39,553 nt of DNA from Desulfarculus sp. (GCA_016218705.1 JACRDC010000048.1:1-39553); one strand, 5' to 3'. Counted from the first letter of the stretch, positions 28,123 through 35,928 are shown. Program-made: numbers and translations. The notes: generated from the letters alone by a model not told the origin.

Positions 28123-28437
28123 ATGAGAACGATCCTCTTGCGCGCCAAGCTGCTGCTGGCCCTGCTGCTGGCCGTCGTGGTCTTGGGCTGCGCCGGCCCC
28201 AGCCGCTTCGGCAATATCGAGCAGATACTGGCCATGGAAGTGGGGCGCATGACCTATGAGCAGGCCCTGGACCGCTGGGGCGAGCCCACCTCCCTGGACA
28301 AGGGCGACCGGCTCTTCACCGCCCTGTGGGAGCGCCAGCGCTCGGGCGGCCTGGTCACCGAGCGGGTCTTTCTCACCTTCGACAACCGTAACCAGGTGAT
28401 GCGCTCCTACCGCTACTACTCCAAGCCTTTCGAATAA
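28123..28437 (+). CDS. Small lipoprotein
   Basis: A 104-residue protein with an export signal (LLRAKLLLALLLAVVVLGC) ending in a lipobox VLGC, Cys24 being the predicted lipidated residue. The mature part is small and charged with the segment MTYEQALDRWGEPTSLDKGDRLFTALWE, reminiscent of SmpA/OmlA-like or YfeY-type outer-membrane lipoproteins (helix then a GxP turn), a resemblance only. ATG 28123 has GGAG upstream; an upstream TTG at 28105 is less likely. It is the last gene of the rightward block, 57 nt after dnaE, and is followed by a hairpin. Confidence 0.75.
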   Translation: MRTILLRAKLLLALLLAVVVLGCAGPSRFGNIEQILAMEVGRMTYEQALDRWGEPTSLDKGDRLFTALWERQRSGGLVTERVFLTFDNRNQVMRSYRYYSKPFE

Positions 28438-28458
28438 GCGGCGGCTAGCGCACAAAAG

Positions 28459-28481
28459 CGGGCGGGGATAAACCCCGCCCG
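28459..28481. terminator. Hairpin of the dispersed repeat family, likely bidirectional terminator
   Basis: A perfect 9-bp stem cgggcgggg/ccccgcccg with loop ataaa, between the convergent lipoprotein and rmlA genes. It is a single unit of the repeat family seen at 5914, 11002 and 35713 but lacks the ctacat tail. There is no T run. Confidence 0.6.
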
Positions 28482-28551
28482 AGTATTTCCCACATCAAGC
28501 CCACAACGAAAGCCGGCGGCCTATGTTTGGGTGATCACTCCGTCGACCCGT

Positions 28552-29442
28552 TTATGCCCGCCGCGGCTCGCGGCCCTCCTCGGCGATGATGCCTTGCAGA
28601 TAGCGCGCGTAGTGGCTGTTCTCGCAGCCGGCCATGCAGGCCAGGGCCTCTTGGGCGCTGATGTAGCCCAGGCGCCAGGCCACCTCCTCCAGGCAGGCTA
28701 TCTTGAGCCCCTGGCGCTCCTCGATGGTCTGCATGAACTGGGCGGCCTGCAACAGGGCCGCCGGTGTACCGGTGTCCAGCCACACGAAGCCGCGCCCCAT
28801 CTTCTGGGCCTTGAGCTTGCCACGGCGCAGATACTCGTTGTTGACGTCGGTTATCTCGTACTCGCCCCGGGCCGATGGGCTAAGCGCGGCGGCGATCTCC
28901 ACCACGTCGGCGTCGTAGAAATACAGGCCGGTCACCGCCCAGTTGCTCTTGGGGGCCTTGGGCTTCTCCACGATGGCGCGGGGCACCCCTAGACTATCCA
29001 ACTCGGCCACGCCGTAGCGCTCGGGGTCCTTGACCTGGTAGAGGAAGATGGTGGCCCCCTGGTGCTCGGCCACCGCCTGGCGCAACAGGCTGGTCATGCC
29101 GTGGCCGTAGAAGATGTTGTCGCCCAGTATCAGGCAAACCTCGTCCCCGGCCAGAAAATCGCGGCCGATGACAAAGGCCTGGGCCAATCCCTCGGGTTTG
29201 GGCTGGGCGGCGTAGGTCAGGTTCAGGCCCCAGCAGGTGCCGTCGCCCAGGAGCTTCTGGAACAGGGCCTGCTCGTGCGGCGTGGTGATGATGAGTATCT
29301 CGCGGATGCCGGCCAGCATCAGGGTGGAGAGCGGGTAGTAGATCATGGGCTTGTCGTAAACCATCATGAGCTGCTTGCTCACCACCTTGGTGGTGGGATA
29401 GAGCCGGCTGCCGCTACCTCCGGCCAGGATGATGCCCTTCAT
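28552..29442 (-). CDS. rmlA: Glucose-1-phosphate thymidylyltransferase
   Basis: A 296-residue sugar nucleotidyltransferase that makes dTDP-glucose from dTTP and glucose-1-phosphate, the first step of the dTDP-rhamnose pathway. Motifs are the N-terminal [17 protein letters not shown] nucleotide loop, [10 protein letters not shown] (metal-binding Asp), [20 protein letters not shown], and [16 protein letters not shown] lies upstream of ATG 29442. It starts 15 nt after an acyl-CoA dehydrogenase gene. rmlB, rmlC and rmlD are absent from the window, so either the rest of the pathway is elsewhere or dTDP-glucose has another use. Confidence 0.95.
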   Translation of the reverse strand: MKGIILAGGSGSRLYPTTKVVSKQLMMVYDKPMIYYPLSTLMLAGIREILIITTPHEQALFQKLLGDGTCWGLNLTYAAQPKPEGLAQAFVIGRDFLAGDEVCLILGDNIFYGHGMTSLLRQAVAEHQGATIFLYQVKDPERYGVAELDSLGVPRAIVEKPKAPKSNWAVTGLYFYDADVVEIAAALSPSARGEYEITDVNNEYLRRGKLKAQKMGRGFVWLDTGTPAALLQAAQFMQTIEERQGLKIACLEEVAWRLGYISAQEALACMAGCENSHYARYLQGIIAEEGREPRRA

Positions 29443-29457
29443 TGCCTATCGCTTCCT

Positions 29458-30612
29458 TTAGCGGCGGGTGCCGGGTCCCAGCAGGTTGTTGCTGATGACT
29501 ACCCGCTGAATCTCGCTGGTGCCCTCGTAGATGGTGAAGACCCTGGCATCGCGGTAGTGGCGCTCCACGGGGTACTCGCTGCAATAGCCGTAGCCGCCAT
29601 GCATCTGCAGGGCCTGGCCGGCCACGCGGTTTACCATCTCGCTGGCGAACATCTTGGCCATGGAGGCCTCCATGGTATAGCGCCGGCCCAGGTCCTTGAG
29701 CGAGGCCGCGTTGAGGCACAACAGCCGGCTGGCCTCTATTTCGGTGGCCATCTCGGCCATGCGCCAGCGCAGGCCCTGGAAGTCGCTAAGAAGCTGACCG
29801 AACTGCTCGCGGCCCTTGGTGTAGGCCATGGCCTCGTCCAGGCAGGCCTGGGCCACGCCCACCGATTGGGCGGCGATGCCGATGCGCCCGCAGTCCAGGC
29901 CGGCCATGGCCACCTTGAAGCCCTCTCCGGGCTTGCCCAGCATGGCCTCGCGGGGCACGCGGCAGTCCTCGAAGATCAGCGACACGGTGTCGCTGGCCCT
30001 CAGGCCCAGTTTCTCCTCGGCCTTGCCCACGATGAGCCCCGGGGTGCCCTTGGGCACCAGGAAGGCGCTGATGCCCCGGTGGCGCTTGCTGCGGTCACTG
30101 ACCGCCGTGACGATGGTCACGCCGGCGTTGGCGCCGGTGGTGATGAACTGCTTGGCGCCGTTGATGACCCACTCGTCGCCGTCGGCCACCGCCGTGGTGC
30201 GCTGGCTGGAGGGGTCGGAGCCGGCGTGGGGCTCGGTGAGCGCGAAGGCCCCGATGCACTCGCCGGTACACATCTGGGGCAGCCAGAAACGCTTTTGCTC
30301 CTCGCTGCCGAAGTGCAGGATGGACTCGCAGCAGATGGAGTTGTGCACGCTCATCACCACCGCCGTGGAGGCGCAGGCATAGGCGATCTCGGTGAGCGCC
30401 AGCACGTAACTGACCGCGTCCACGCCGGCGCCGCCGTAGGTGTCGGGCACCATCATGCCCATGAAGCCCAGCTCGCCCATCTGGCGCAGGTTGTCGGCCG
30501 GGAATTCGTGGGTGCGGTCGCGCAGGGCGGCGCCCGGCAAAATCACCTCGCGGGCGAAGTCATGGGCCATGTGCTGAATCATTAGTTGCTCTTCGCTCAA
30601 GACGAAGGCCAT
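29458..30612 (-). CDS. Acyl-CoA dehydrogenase (1)
   Basis: A 384-residue FAD-dependent dehydrogenase forming a 2,3-double bond in an acyl-CoA. It has the N-terminal SEEQLMIQHMAHDFAREVI helix, the FAD-binding GAFALTEPHAGSDPS and KQFITTGANAG segments, and the catalytic base Glu363 in YEGTSEIQ. The size and residues fit short/branched-chain dehydrogenases, substrate not decidable by eye. GGGAGGGACCC lies before ATG 30612. It is paralogous to the dehydrogenase at 33589-34737. It lies between the XRE-cupin regulator gene and rmlA. Confidence 0.93.
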   Translation of the reverse strand: MAFVLSEEQLMIQHMAHDFAREVILPGAALRDRTHEFPADNLRQMGELGFMGMMVPDTYGGAGVDAVSYVLALTEIAYACASTAVVMSVHNSICCESILHFGSEEQKRFWLPQMCTGECIGAFALTEPHAGSDPSSQRTTAVADGDEWVINGAKQFITTGANAGVTIVTAVSDRSKRHRGISAFLVPKGTPGLIVGKAEEKLGLRASDTVSLIFEDCRVPREAMLGKPGEGFKVAMAGLDCGRIGIAAQSVGVAQACLDEAMAYTKGREQFGQLLSDFQGLRWRMAEMATEIEASRLLCLNAASLKDLGRRYTMEASMAKMFASEMVNRVAGQALQMHGGYGYCSEYPVERHYRDARVFTIYEGTSEIQRVVISNNLLGPGTRR

Positions 30613-30634
30613 GGGTCCCTCCCTGGGAAGACGG

Positions 30635-30660
30635 CAAAAAACAGCCGGCCCGGCGGGCGG
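30635..30660 (-). terminator. Terminator after the XRE-cupin gene
   Basis: On the minus strand a GC stem (CCGCCC/GGGcCGG, one bulge, GCC loop) is followed by TG and six T (30641-30636). It lies between the XRE-cupin stop at 30665 and the dehydrogenase start at 30612, suggesting the two genes are partly uncoupled. Confidence 0.5.
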
Positions 30661-30664
30661 CCGC

Positions 30665-31216
30665 CTATGGCGTGTAGAGCACCACCAGCAGCTCGCAAGG
30701 CCGGTCGCCGGTGTTGCGCAGCTTGTGCACCAGGCTGGAGTTGAAATGCAGCGACTGGCCGGCGGCCAGGTCGTTGGGGTTGTCGCCCACGGTCACGCGC
30801 ACCTGGCCCTTGAGGACGTAGACGAACTCCTCGCCCTCGTGCTGGTAGCCCGGCCCCTCCAAGTCGCTGACCGGCTCGATGCTCACCAGGAAGCCCTTGA
30901 GGTGCTTGTGGCGCGACTCTGGCGTGAGCACCTGGTAGGAGTAGTGGCCGGTGCGCTTGGCCACGGCCTGGGCGCGGCGTTCCTGGGCCAGGGCCTCGTC
31001 CTCTTCCTTGAGCAGGTCGGACGAATCTATCTCCATGGCCCGGCTCAGGGTCAGGAGCACGGCCACGGGCGGTTTCATCTCGTCTTCTTCTATGCGCCGG
31101 AGCTGCTCCACGGCCAGGCCGGTCTCGTTGGCCAGGGTCTCCAGGCTGATCTGGCGGCTGGTGCGCAGGCGCTTGATGCGCTGGCCCAGCGAGGCCTTTT
31201 TGACGGTGCGAGCCAC
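30665..31216 (-). CDS. XRE-family transcriptional regulator with C-terminal cupin
   Basis: A 183-residue protein. Residues about 10-65 are an XRE helix-turn-helix (LGQRIKRLRTSRQISLETLANETGLAVEQLRRIEEDEMKPP). Residues about 115-183 form a cupin-2 sensor fold (YQHEGEEFVYVLKGQVRVTVGDN and LAAGQSLHFNSSLVHKLRN). GTG 31216 is used because AAGGAGG lies 8 nt upstream. Such XRE-cupin proteins often control nearby degradation genes, here the acyl-CoA genes, by binding a small metabolite; that is inference. The coding order on the minus strand is meaB, this gene, acyl-CoA dehydrogenase 1. Confidence 0.88.
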   Translation of the reverse strand: MARTVKKASLGQRIKRLRTSRQISLETLANETGLAVEQLRRIEEDEMKPPVAVLLTLSRAMEIDSSDLLKEEDEALAQERRAQAVAKRTGHYSYQVLTPESRHKHLKGFLVSIEPVSDLEGPGYQHEGEEFVYVLKGQVRVTVGDNPNDLAAGQSLHFNSSLVHKLRNTGDRPCELLVVLYTP

Positions 31217-31228
31217 GGCTGTTCCTCC

Positions 31229-32206
31229 TTAATCGTGCAGTGCGGCGTGGGCCATGATCTCCTCGACCACGCTGTAGGGATCGCGCTCCAGGCAGGCCAC
31301 CTGGCCAGCCAACAGGTCCAGGCTCTGGCCGTTCTCCAGGCGTCTTAGCAAAATGGTCATGGCCCGGTTCTTGACCAGTTCCAGTATCTCCATGCGCGCG
31401 CGCGCGCGGCGGCGCTCCTTCAATAGCCGCCCGCCCTCGGCCTGGAGCACGGCCCGGTGGGCGGCCACGGCCTGTATCAGTTCGTCCACGCCACGGCCGT
31501 CGCTGGCGCAGGTCATGAGCACCGGCGGCGTCCAGGTCTCCGGTGCCCCCTCCTTGCGGCCGCGCATGGCGATCATGGCCTGCAACTCGGCTGCGGTGCG
31601 GCCAGCGCCCTCGCGGTCCATTTTGTTGACCACGAAGATGTCGCCGGCCTCCAGTATGCCAGCCTTGATGGCCTGGATGTCGTCACCCAGGCCGGGCACC
31701 ACCACGATCACCGTGGTGTCGGCCATGCGCACGATGTCCACCTCGTCCTGGCCCACGCCCACGGTCTCCACCAGCACCAGGTCCTTGCCCATGGCGTCCA
31801 TGATGGTGACCACGCCCCGGGTGCTGGCCGTGAGCCCGCCGAACTGGCCGCGGGTGGCCAGGGAACGGATGAACACGCCCTCGTCGGTGGCGTGGCGCTG
31901 CATGCGTATGCGGTCGCCCAGGATGGCCCCGCCGGTGAAGGGGCTGGTGGGGTCCACGGCCACCACGCCCACGCTCTGGTGCTGGGCGCGGTAGGCGCCG
32001 ATGACCGCGTCGGTGAGCGTGGACTTGCCCACTCCCGGCGAGCCGGTGAAGCCCAGCACCCAGGCGCGGCCGGTGTGGGGAAACAGGCGCTTGAGCACCT
32101 CCACGGCGCCGGGCAGGTCGTCGTCCACGGCGCGCATGAGCCGCGCGGCGGCGCGCACGTCGCCGGCCAGAATCAGGTCGGCCGTTTTTTGGGCGAGCAA
32201 GGTCAT
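31229..32206 (-). CDS. meaB: MeaB-type GTPase (acyl-CoA mutase chaperone)
   Basis: A 325-residue G3E-family GTPase that protects and reactivates adenosylcobalamin-dependent methylmalonyl-CoA mutase. Motifs: Walker A GSPGVGKS (55-62), VAVDPTSPFTGGAILGDRIRM (86-102) and the GDRIRMQ element typical of MeaB, VETVGVGQDEVDI for Walker B, and NKMD for guanine recognition. CAGGAGC precedes ATG 32206. It lies 37 nt after the CGGC gene and 12 nt before the XRE gene. No mutase gene is present, so the partner is probably elsewhere. A short copy of codons 91-115 lies in the remnant at 32748-32870. Confidence 0.93.
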   Translation of the reverse strand: MTLLAQKTADLILAGDVRAAARLMRAVDDDLPGAVEVLKRLFPHTGRAWVLGFTGSPGVGKSTLTDAVIGAYRAQHQSVGVVAVDPTSPFTGGAILGDRIRMQRHATDEGVFIRSLATRGQFGGLTASTRGVVTIMDAMGKDLVLVETVGVGQDEVDIVRMADTTVIVVVPGLGDDIQAIKAGILEAGDIFVVNKMDREGAGRTAAELQAMIAMRGRKEGAPETWTPPVLMTCASDGRGVDELIQAVAAHRAVLQAEGGRLLKERRRARARMEILELVKNRAMTILLRRLENGQSLDLLAGQVACLERDPYSVVEEIMAHAALHD

Positions 32207-32243
32207 GCTCCTGCCGGCTGCGCGGGTATGGTCATGGGCAACC

Positions 32244-32690
32244 TTATTTGCTGCGGGGCCGGTTGATGTGGTCGTTCATGTCCGGCGTGCGCCCCTGGAC
32301 CGGGCAGAGCAGGCCCTTGACCGCCTGGCGAAACTCGGCCGGGTCCGGGGCCAGGTGGGTGCCCCGCACAATCTCCAGATCAGGGAAGGCGGCCTTGATG
32401 GCCTTCTCGTAGTGGCCCATGAAGGGGCACAGGGCGGTCAGGCAGTAGGACAGGTGCAGGGCGTCTATCTTGGCCACCGCGAAGGCCCCCAGGCGCTTGG
32501 TTATCTTCTCCGGGGCCGCCAGGGTGGGACAGCCCGAGCAATTTATTAGCCCCACCAGGTCCAGGGGTTCGTCCTTGGGGTAGCGCTCAAAAAACCCCCG
32601 GCGCTTGCGCATGTCGCCCAGGCAGACCATGGCCGCGCAGTTCAAGTCCTGGGTGCAGTTGGAGCAGGTCAAGATACCGATGCGGGCCAT
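32244..32690 (-). CDS. CGGC-domain protein, probable metal or cluster binding
   Basis: A 148-residue Cys-rich protein. Cysteines occur in ILTCSNCTQDLNCAAMVC, then GLINCSGCPTLAA (the CGGC-type motif, here CSGC), then HLSYCLTALCPFMGHYE. This fits the CGGC domain family of anaerobes, proposed to bind metal but without known function. GGAGGAAGG precedes ATG 32690. It sits directly before meaB in the same direction, hinting at a cobalamin or metal link, but nothing in the sequence proves it. Confidence 0.75.
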   Translation of the reverse strand: MARIGILTCSNCTQDLNCAAMVCLGDMRKRRGFFERYPKDEPLDLVGLINCSGCPTLAAPEKITKRLGAFAVAKIDALHLSYCLTALCPFMGHYEKAIKAAFPDLEIVRGTHLAPDPAEFRQAVKGLLCPVQGRTPDMNDHINRPRSK

Positions 32691-32708
32691 GCCTTCCTCC
32701 CGTGCCTA

Positions 32709-32733
32709 GGGGCAGGTTCAACCGCCCTGCCCC
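32709..32733. other. Hairpin upstream of the CGGC gene
   Basis: Stem ggggcagg/cctgcccc (32709-32716, 32726-32733) with a 9-nt loop. It would lie in the leader of the CGGC transcript if transcription starts upstream. No T run follows, and its purpose is not clear. Confidence 0.45.
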
Positions 32734-32747
32734 ACTCCCCAGCGTTT

Positions 32748-32870
32748 ACCTGCCCTAGAGCAGGTTGCGCGCGATTACCAGAGAGCGGATGAATACGCCC
32801 TCGTCGGTGGCGTGGCGCTGCATGCTAATGCGGTCGCCCAGAATGACCCCCCCTGTGAAGGGCTGCCGGG
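32748..32870 (-). pseudogene. Chimeric gene remnant: meaB segment fused to acyl-CoA dehydrogenase tail
   Basis: Positions 32781-32840 match meaB at 31861-31920 with 55 of 60 bases identical, ungapped (I aligned them by eye). Similarity continues to about 32870. Positions 32748-32781 match the end of acyl-CoA dehydrogenase 2 at 33591-33624 with 31 of 34 identical. The joint falls at a CCAG shared by both parents (31858-31861, 33621-33624). Read on the minus strand the pieces are in frame: GGVILGDRISMQRHATDEG, then VFIRSL joined to VIARNLL and stop. No start or P-loop remains, so it is a scar rather than a gene. It abuts the stop of the pRiA4b-like gene. Confidence 0.85.
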
Positions 32871-32871
32871 C

Positions 32872-33507
32872 TCATCGAAGCTTGCTCAGCGCCATGTTTA
32901 TACCCTCGAGGTCGAATTCCTCGGGGTCGAACTCGAAGCCCAGCCACTCCGTGATTTCGTCATGCTCTGGGTGGTTGGGGTTGGCGATGGCCTTCACCAA
33001 GTCCATGTAACCCCACGGCCCCCCGCAGTCCTCGGGCGGACCGTTGCGCTTGCCGGCCAGGCAGCGAGGCAGTCGCAATTCCTTGTCCCTGGGCAGAATC
33101 TTTTCCACCACCAGCTCGTGCCGCCAGCCGTCTCCGAAGTCGTATTCATAAAAAAACTTGGCCTTTTCGTCCTTGACCACCTCGTTCAGCCTGAGGCTTT
33201 TTTCATTGATGATCTCATCCAAGGCCGGAAAATCAGGGTCGGGAACGCCGATGTGCTTGCCGCCCACCACGAACTCGTGGAGGTGCCCGCCATGCCAGCC
33301 CATGACCATTTGTATGATCCGCGACAGCTTGAAGAACTTGACGTCGCCGGCCACCTGGAACCTGCGCCAGATGGCGGGCTTCACATCCTTCAAGGTAATT
33401 TTTATCTGGAAGACGCCAGCCTCGCCCTTGGGAGCCGGCTCCACCAAACGCAGTTTAGGTAGCGCGCCTTTCTTTGGCCCGGATGAGCCGGCTGGTTTAG
33501 GGGCCAT
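32872..33507 (-). CDS. Plasmid pRiA4b ORF-3 / IS1096 TnpR-like family protein
   Basis: A 211-residue protein of the pRiA4b ORF-3 family. Motifs: VFQIKITLKDVKPAIWRRFQVAGD at about 32-55, HGGHLHEFVVGGKHIGVPDPDF, and FFYEYDFGDGWRHELVVEKI. The family is often found near mobile elements and as a transposon passenger; function unknown. The N-terminus is basic and Pro/Lys-rich (MAPKPAGSSGPKKGALPK). GAGGAC precedes ATG 33507. Base use is lower in GC than its neighbours (my counts: 34 and 35 of 60 in the 3' end, 29 of 60 at 33181-33240, versus 41 of 60 at 33841-33900), a sign of transfer. It interrupts the acyl-CoA cluster beside the chimeric remnant. Confidence 0.85.
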   Translation of the reverse strand: MAPKPAGSSGPKKGALPKLRLVEPAPKGEAGVFQIKITLKDVKPAIWRRFQVAGDVKFFKLSRIIQMVMGWHGGHLHEFVVGGKHIGVPDPDFPALDEIINEKSLRLNEVVKDEKAKFFYEYDFGDGWRHELVVEKILPRDKELRLPRCLAGKRNGPPEDCGGPWGYMDLVKAIANPNHPEHDEITEWLGFEFDPEEFDLEGINMALSKLR

Positions 33508-33545
33508 GGCCAGATCAGTCCTCTTGGCTGGGAGTGTATTGACAC

Positions 33546-33582
33546 GCGGGAGGGACCTGCCCCTTGGAGCAGGCCCTCCCGC
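33546..33582 (-). terminator. Long hairpin after acyl-CoA dehydrogenase 2
   Basis: Stem gcgggaggg/ccctcccgc (9 bp) continued, after one unpaired A, by cctgc/gcagg. It starts 7 nt past the dehydrogenase stop on the minus strand. No T run, so termination or mRNA 3' protection is inferred. Confidence 0.55.
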
Positions 33583-33588
33583 CTCGTG

Positions 33589-34737
33589 CTACTTGCCCTT
33601 GAGCAGGTTGCGCGCGATGACCAGGCGCATGATCTCGTTGGTGCCCTCGTAGATCTGGGTGATCTTGGCATCGCGCATGTGGCGCTCCATGGCGTATTCC
33701 TTGCTGTAGCCGTAGCCGCCCAGAATCTGCACGCCCTCCACGGCCGCGGCCATGGCGCTGTCGGCGGCGAACATCTTGGCCATGGCCGCCTGCTTCTCGA
33801 AATGCATGTGCTGGTCTTCCATCCAGGCGGCGCGCAGGAGCAGCAATTCCGAGGCGTCCAGGGCGGCGGCCATGTCGGCCAGCTTCCACTGGATGGCCTG
33901 GAAGGCGCTGATGGGCTTGCCGAACTGCTCGCGGGTCTGGGAGTAGGCCAGGGCCTCCTCCAGCACCGCGCGGCCTATGCCCAGCGCCTGGGAGCCGATG
34001 CCAATGCGTCCGCTGTCCAGGGTGGTGAGCATCTGCTTGAGGCCGGCGCCGGGCTGACCCAAGAGGTTCTCCTTGGGGATGCGGGCGTCCTCGAAGACCA
34101 GCTCGGCGGTGCCCGAGGCGCAGATGCCCATCTTCTCCTCGACGCGCCCCACCTTGAAGCCCTTGGTGTTCTCCAGGTCCACCACGAAGCTCGATATGCC
34201 CTTGGGGCCGGCGGCCTTGTCGGTGAGGGCGGCGATGACGGCGTAAGATGCCACGTTGCCGTTGGTGATGAATTTCTTCTCGCCGTTGATGACCCACTCA
34301 TTGCCGTCCAGCACGGCGGTGGTACGCATGGCCCCGGGGTCAGAGCCGGCGCCGGCCTCGGTCAGCCCGTAGCAGCCCAGCTTGGCCCCGCTGGCCACGG
34401 GGGTGAGGAAGGCCTGTTTCTGCTCCTCGGTGCCGAAGGTGAAGACCGGGAAGCAGTAGAGGGAGTTGCACACGCTCATGATGACGCCCACGGACGCGTC
34501 GCCACGGCTGATCTCGCTCAAGGCCAGCACGTAGCTGATGTAGTCCAGGCCGGGTCCGCCGTAGGCCTCGGGGATGGCGATGCCCATGAAGCCCAGCTCG
34601 CCCAGGGCGGCGCAGGCCTCGGCCGGGTGCTCGTGGGTGTGGTCGAAGTGGGCCGCCTGGGGTTTGAGCACCTCGTCGGCGAAACGGGCGGCGGTCTCCT
34701 TGACCATCTTCTGTTCTTCGGTCAGCGCGAAATTCAT
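33589..34737 (-). CDS. Acyl-CoA dehydrogenase (2)
   Basis: A 382-residue FAD acyl-CoA dehydrogenase, paralogous to the one at 29458-30612. Motifs: LTEEQKMVKETAARFADEVL at the start, YGLTEAGAGSDPG for FAD/substrate contact, KKFITNGNVASYAV, and catalytic Glu364 in IYEGTNEIM. The length and base fit short-chain (butyryl-CoA type) enzymes. GAGAGGGG precedes ATG 34737; an upstream ATG at 34752 is possible. It follows the enoyl-CoA hydratase gene in the same direction. No etfAB is in the window. Its last codons are duplicated in the remnant at 32748. Confidence 0.93.
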   Translation of the reverse strand: MNFALTEEQKMVKETAARFADEVLKPQAAHFDHTHEHPAEACAALGELGFMGIAIPEAYGGPGLDYISYVLALSEISRGDASVGVIMSVCNSLYCFPVFTFGTEEQKQAFLTPVASGAKLGCYGLTEAGAGSDPGAMRTTAVLDGNEWVINGEKKFITNGNVASYAVIAALTDKAAGPKGISSFVVDLENTKGFKVGRVEEKMGICASGTAELVFEDARIPKENLLGQPGAGLKQMLTTLDSGRIGIGSQALGIGRAVLEEALAYSQTREQFGKPISAFQAIQWKLADMAAALDASELLLLRAAWMEDQHMHFEKQAAMAKMFAADSAMAAAVEGVQILGGYGYSKEYAMERHMRDAKITQIYEGTNEIMRLVIARNLLKGK

Positions 34738-34806
34738 GGCAACCCCTCTCAAGTCTTGGCGATGGATGGTGCAGCCTGCACGCGGGCCTGGGGAGCTTAA
34801 GGGATA

Positions 34807-34829
34807 GGGGCCCGCCCGCGCCGGGCCCC
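34807..34829 (-). terminator. Hairpin after the enoyl-CoA hydratase gene
   Basis: Perfect 8-bp stem ggggcccg/cgggcccc with a 7-nt loop, 15 nt past the hydratase stop at 34844. It could attenuate transcription between the hydratase and dehydrogenase 2. Confidence 0.5.
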
Positions 34830-34843
34830 GTTTCTCATTGGTC

Positions 34844-35629
34844 CTACTTGCTGCCCTTGAACTCGGCCTTGCGCTTCTCCAGGAAGGCGGTCATGCCCTC
34901 TTTCTGGTCGGGGCTGGCGAAGCAGATGCCAAAGGCGTCGGCCTCCATGCGCAGGGCATGGTCCAGGGGCACGTCGAAGCCAAAGTTGATGAGGTCCTTG
35001 CAGGCCTTGGTGGAAACCCGGCCCTTGCTGGCGATCTTCTTGGCCGTCTTGAGCGCCGCCGGCATCAGTTCCTCGGAGGTGAAGACCCGGTTGACCAGGC
35101 CGATCTCCTTGGCCAGGGCCACGTCAATGATGTCGCCGGTGAGGCACAGTTCCTTGGCCCAGTTCTTGCCCACCAGGCGGCTGAGGCGCTGGGTGCCGCC
35201 GGCCCCGGGGATGACGCCCAGGTTGATCTCGGGCTGGCCGAACTTGCTGGCCTCGGAGGCGTAGATGAAGTCGCAGGCCAAGGCCATCTCGGTGCCGCCG
35301 CCCAGGGCGAAGCCGTCCACCGCGCAGATGATGGGCTTGCCCAGGGCCTCCATGAAGCTGGTGACCTCCTGGAGCTGGCGTGAGAAGTTGCGCGCCTCCA
35401 CGGGGTTCATCACGCTCATGGCCGCGATGTCGGCCCCGGCCACGAAGGCCTTGCCGCCGGCGCCGGTGAGGATGGCCACCTTCACCTCGTCGTCGGCGGC
35501 GACCTCGGCGAAGGCCTGGCCCAGTTCGGCCACCACCTTGGGGTTCAGGGCGTTGAGCACCTTGGGGCGGTTGATGGTCACGGTGGCGACGGCGCCGTCT
35601 TTTGCGTACAGAATGGTCTCGTAAGCCAT
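34844..35629 (-). CDS. Enoyl-CoA hydratase / crotonase family protein
   Basis: A 261-residue crotonase-fold hydratase adding water to 2-enoyl-CoA. The oxyanion-hole segment is AFVAGADIAAM (61-71), with DGFALGGGTE next; the two catalytic glutamates are Glu114 (GGGTE) and Glu134 (GQPEINLG), corresponding to Glu144 and Glu164 of rat crotonase. Both are kept, so hydratase activity is expected, probably on short chains (3-hydroxybutyryl-CoA). AAGGAG precedes ATG 35629. It lies between thiolase 1 and dehydrogenase 2 in one direction; the gap to thiolase 1 holds a repeat pair and hairpins. Confidence 0.93.
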   Translation of the reverse strand: MAYETILYAKDGAVATVTINRPKVLNALNPKVVAELGQAFAEVAADDEVKVAILTGAGGKAFVAGADIAAMSVMNPVEARNFSRQLQEVTSFMEALGKPIICAVDGFALGGGTEMALACDFIYASEASKFGQPEINLGVIPGAGGTQRLSRLVGKNWAKELCLTGDIIDVALAKEIGLVNRVFTSEELMPAALKTAKKIASKGRVSTKACKDLINFGFDVPLDHALRMEADAFGICFASPDQKEGMTAFLEKRKAEFKGSK

Positions 35630-35712
35630 TTTTTTATCTCCTTGGATTTGAGGTCCCCGGTTGCCTTGCACCGGGAACACCTTTAATCGGGAGGCGACGA
35701 TCCCTGGTTTTC

Positions 35713-35787
35713 ATGTAGGGGCGGAGGTTACCCCCGCCCATCTTTTTAGTGCTAGCCCCGCGGGCGGGGATAACCCCGCCCCTACAT
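35713..35787. repeat. Inverted REP-like pair, opposite arrangement
   Basis: Left unit 35713-35740 is atgtaggggcggaggttacc... and right unit 35761-35787 is cgggcggggataacc... ending ctacat. Here the ctacat tails face outwards, the reverse of the pairs at 5914 and 11002. The pair lies upstream of the enoyl-CoA hydratase start at 35629. The rest of the gap to 35928 contains the hairpins listed next. Confidence 0.8.
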
Positions 35788-35829
35788 CAAGAGGGTTTTC
35801 CCTTTGCTCGCGCCAGCCCAGTGATTCGC

Positions 35830-35909
35830 CGCCTTGGCTCGCCGTTCAAGGCGATGGCTTCGATCAAGGATGCCTGTAGGCCCGGCCGCTGGCCATGCCA
35901 GGGGCCAGG
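35830..35909. other. Two hairpins downstream of thiolase 1
   Basis: Hairpin cgccttg/caaggcg (35830-35836, 35847-35853) with a 10-nt loop, and ctggcc/ggccag near 35890-35909. They lie before the thiolase 1 stop (35929) as read on the minus strand, so they would be in its 3' untranslated region. Likely terminators or mRNA-stability elements. Confidence 0.45.
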
Positions 35910-35928
35910 CCAGGTCCCCGGGATTTCG

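Noticed and set aside
29062-30585. 507-codon plus-strand frame opposite rmlA and acyl-CoA dehydrogenase 1
   Set aside because: It spans two recognised genes and their junction and has shadow composition.
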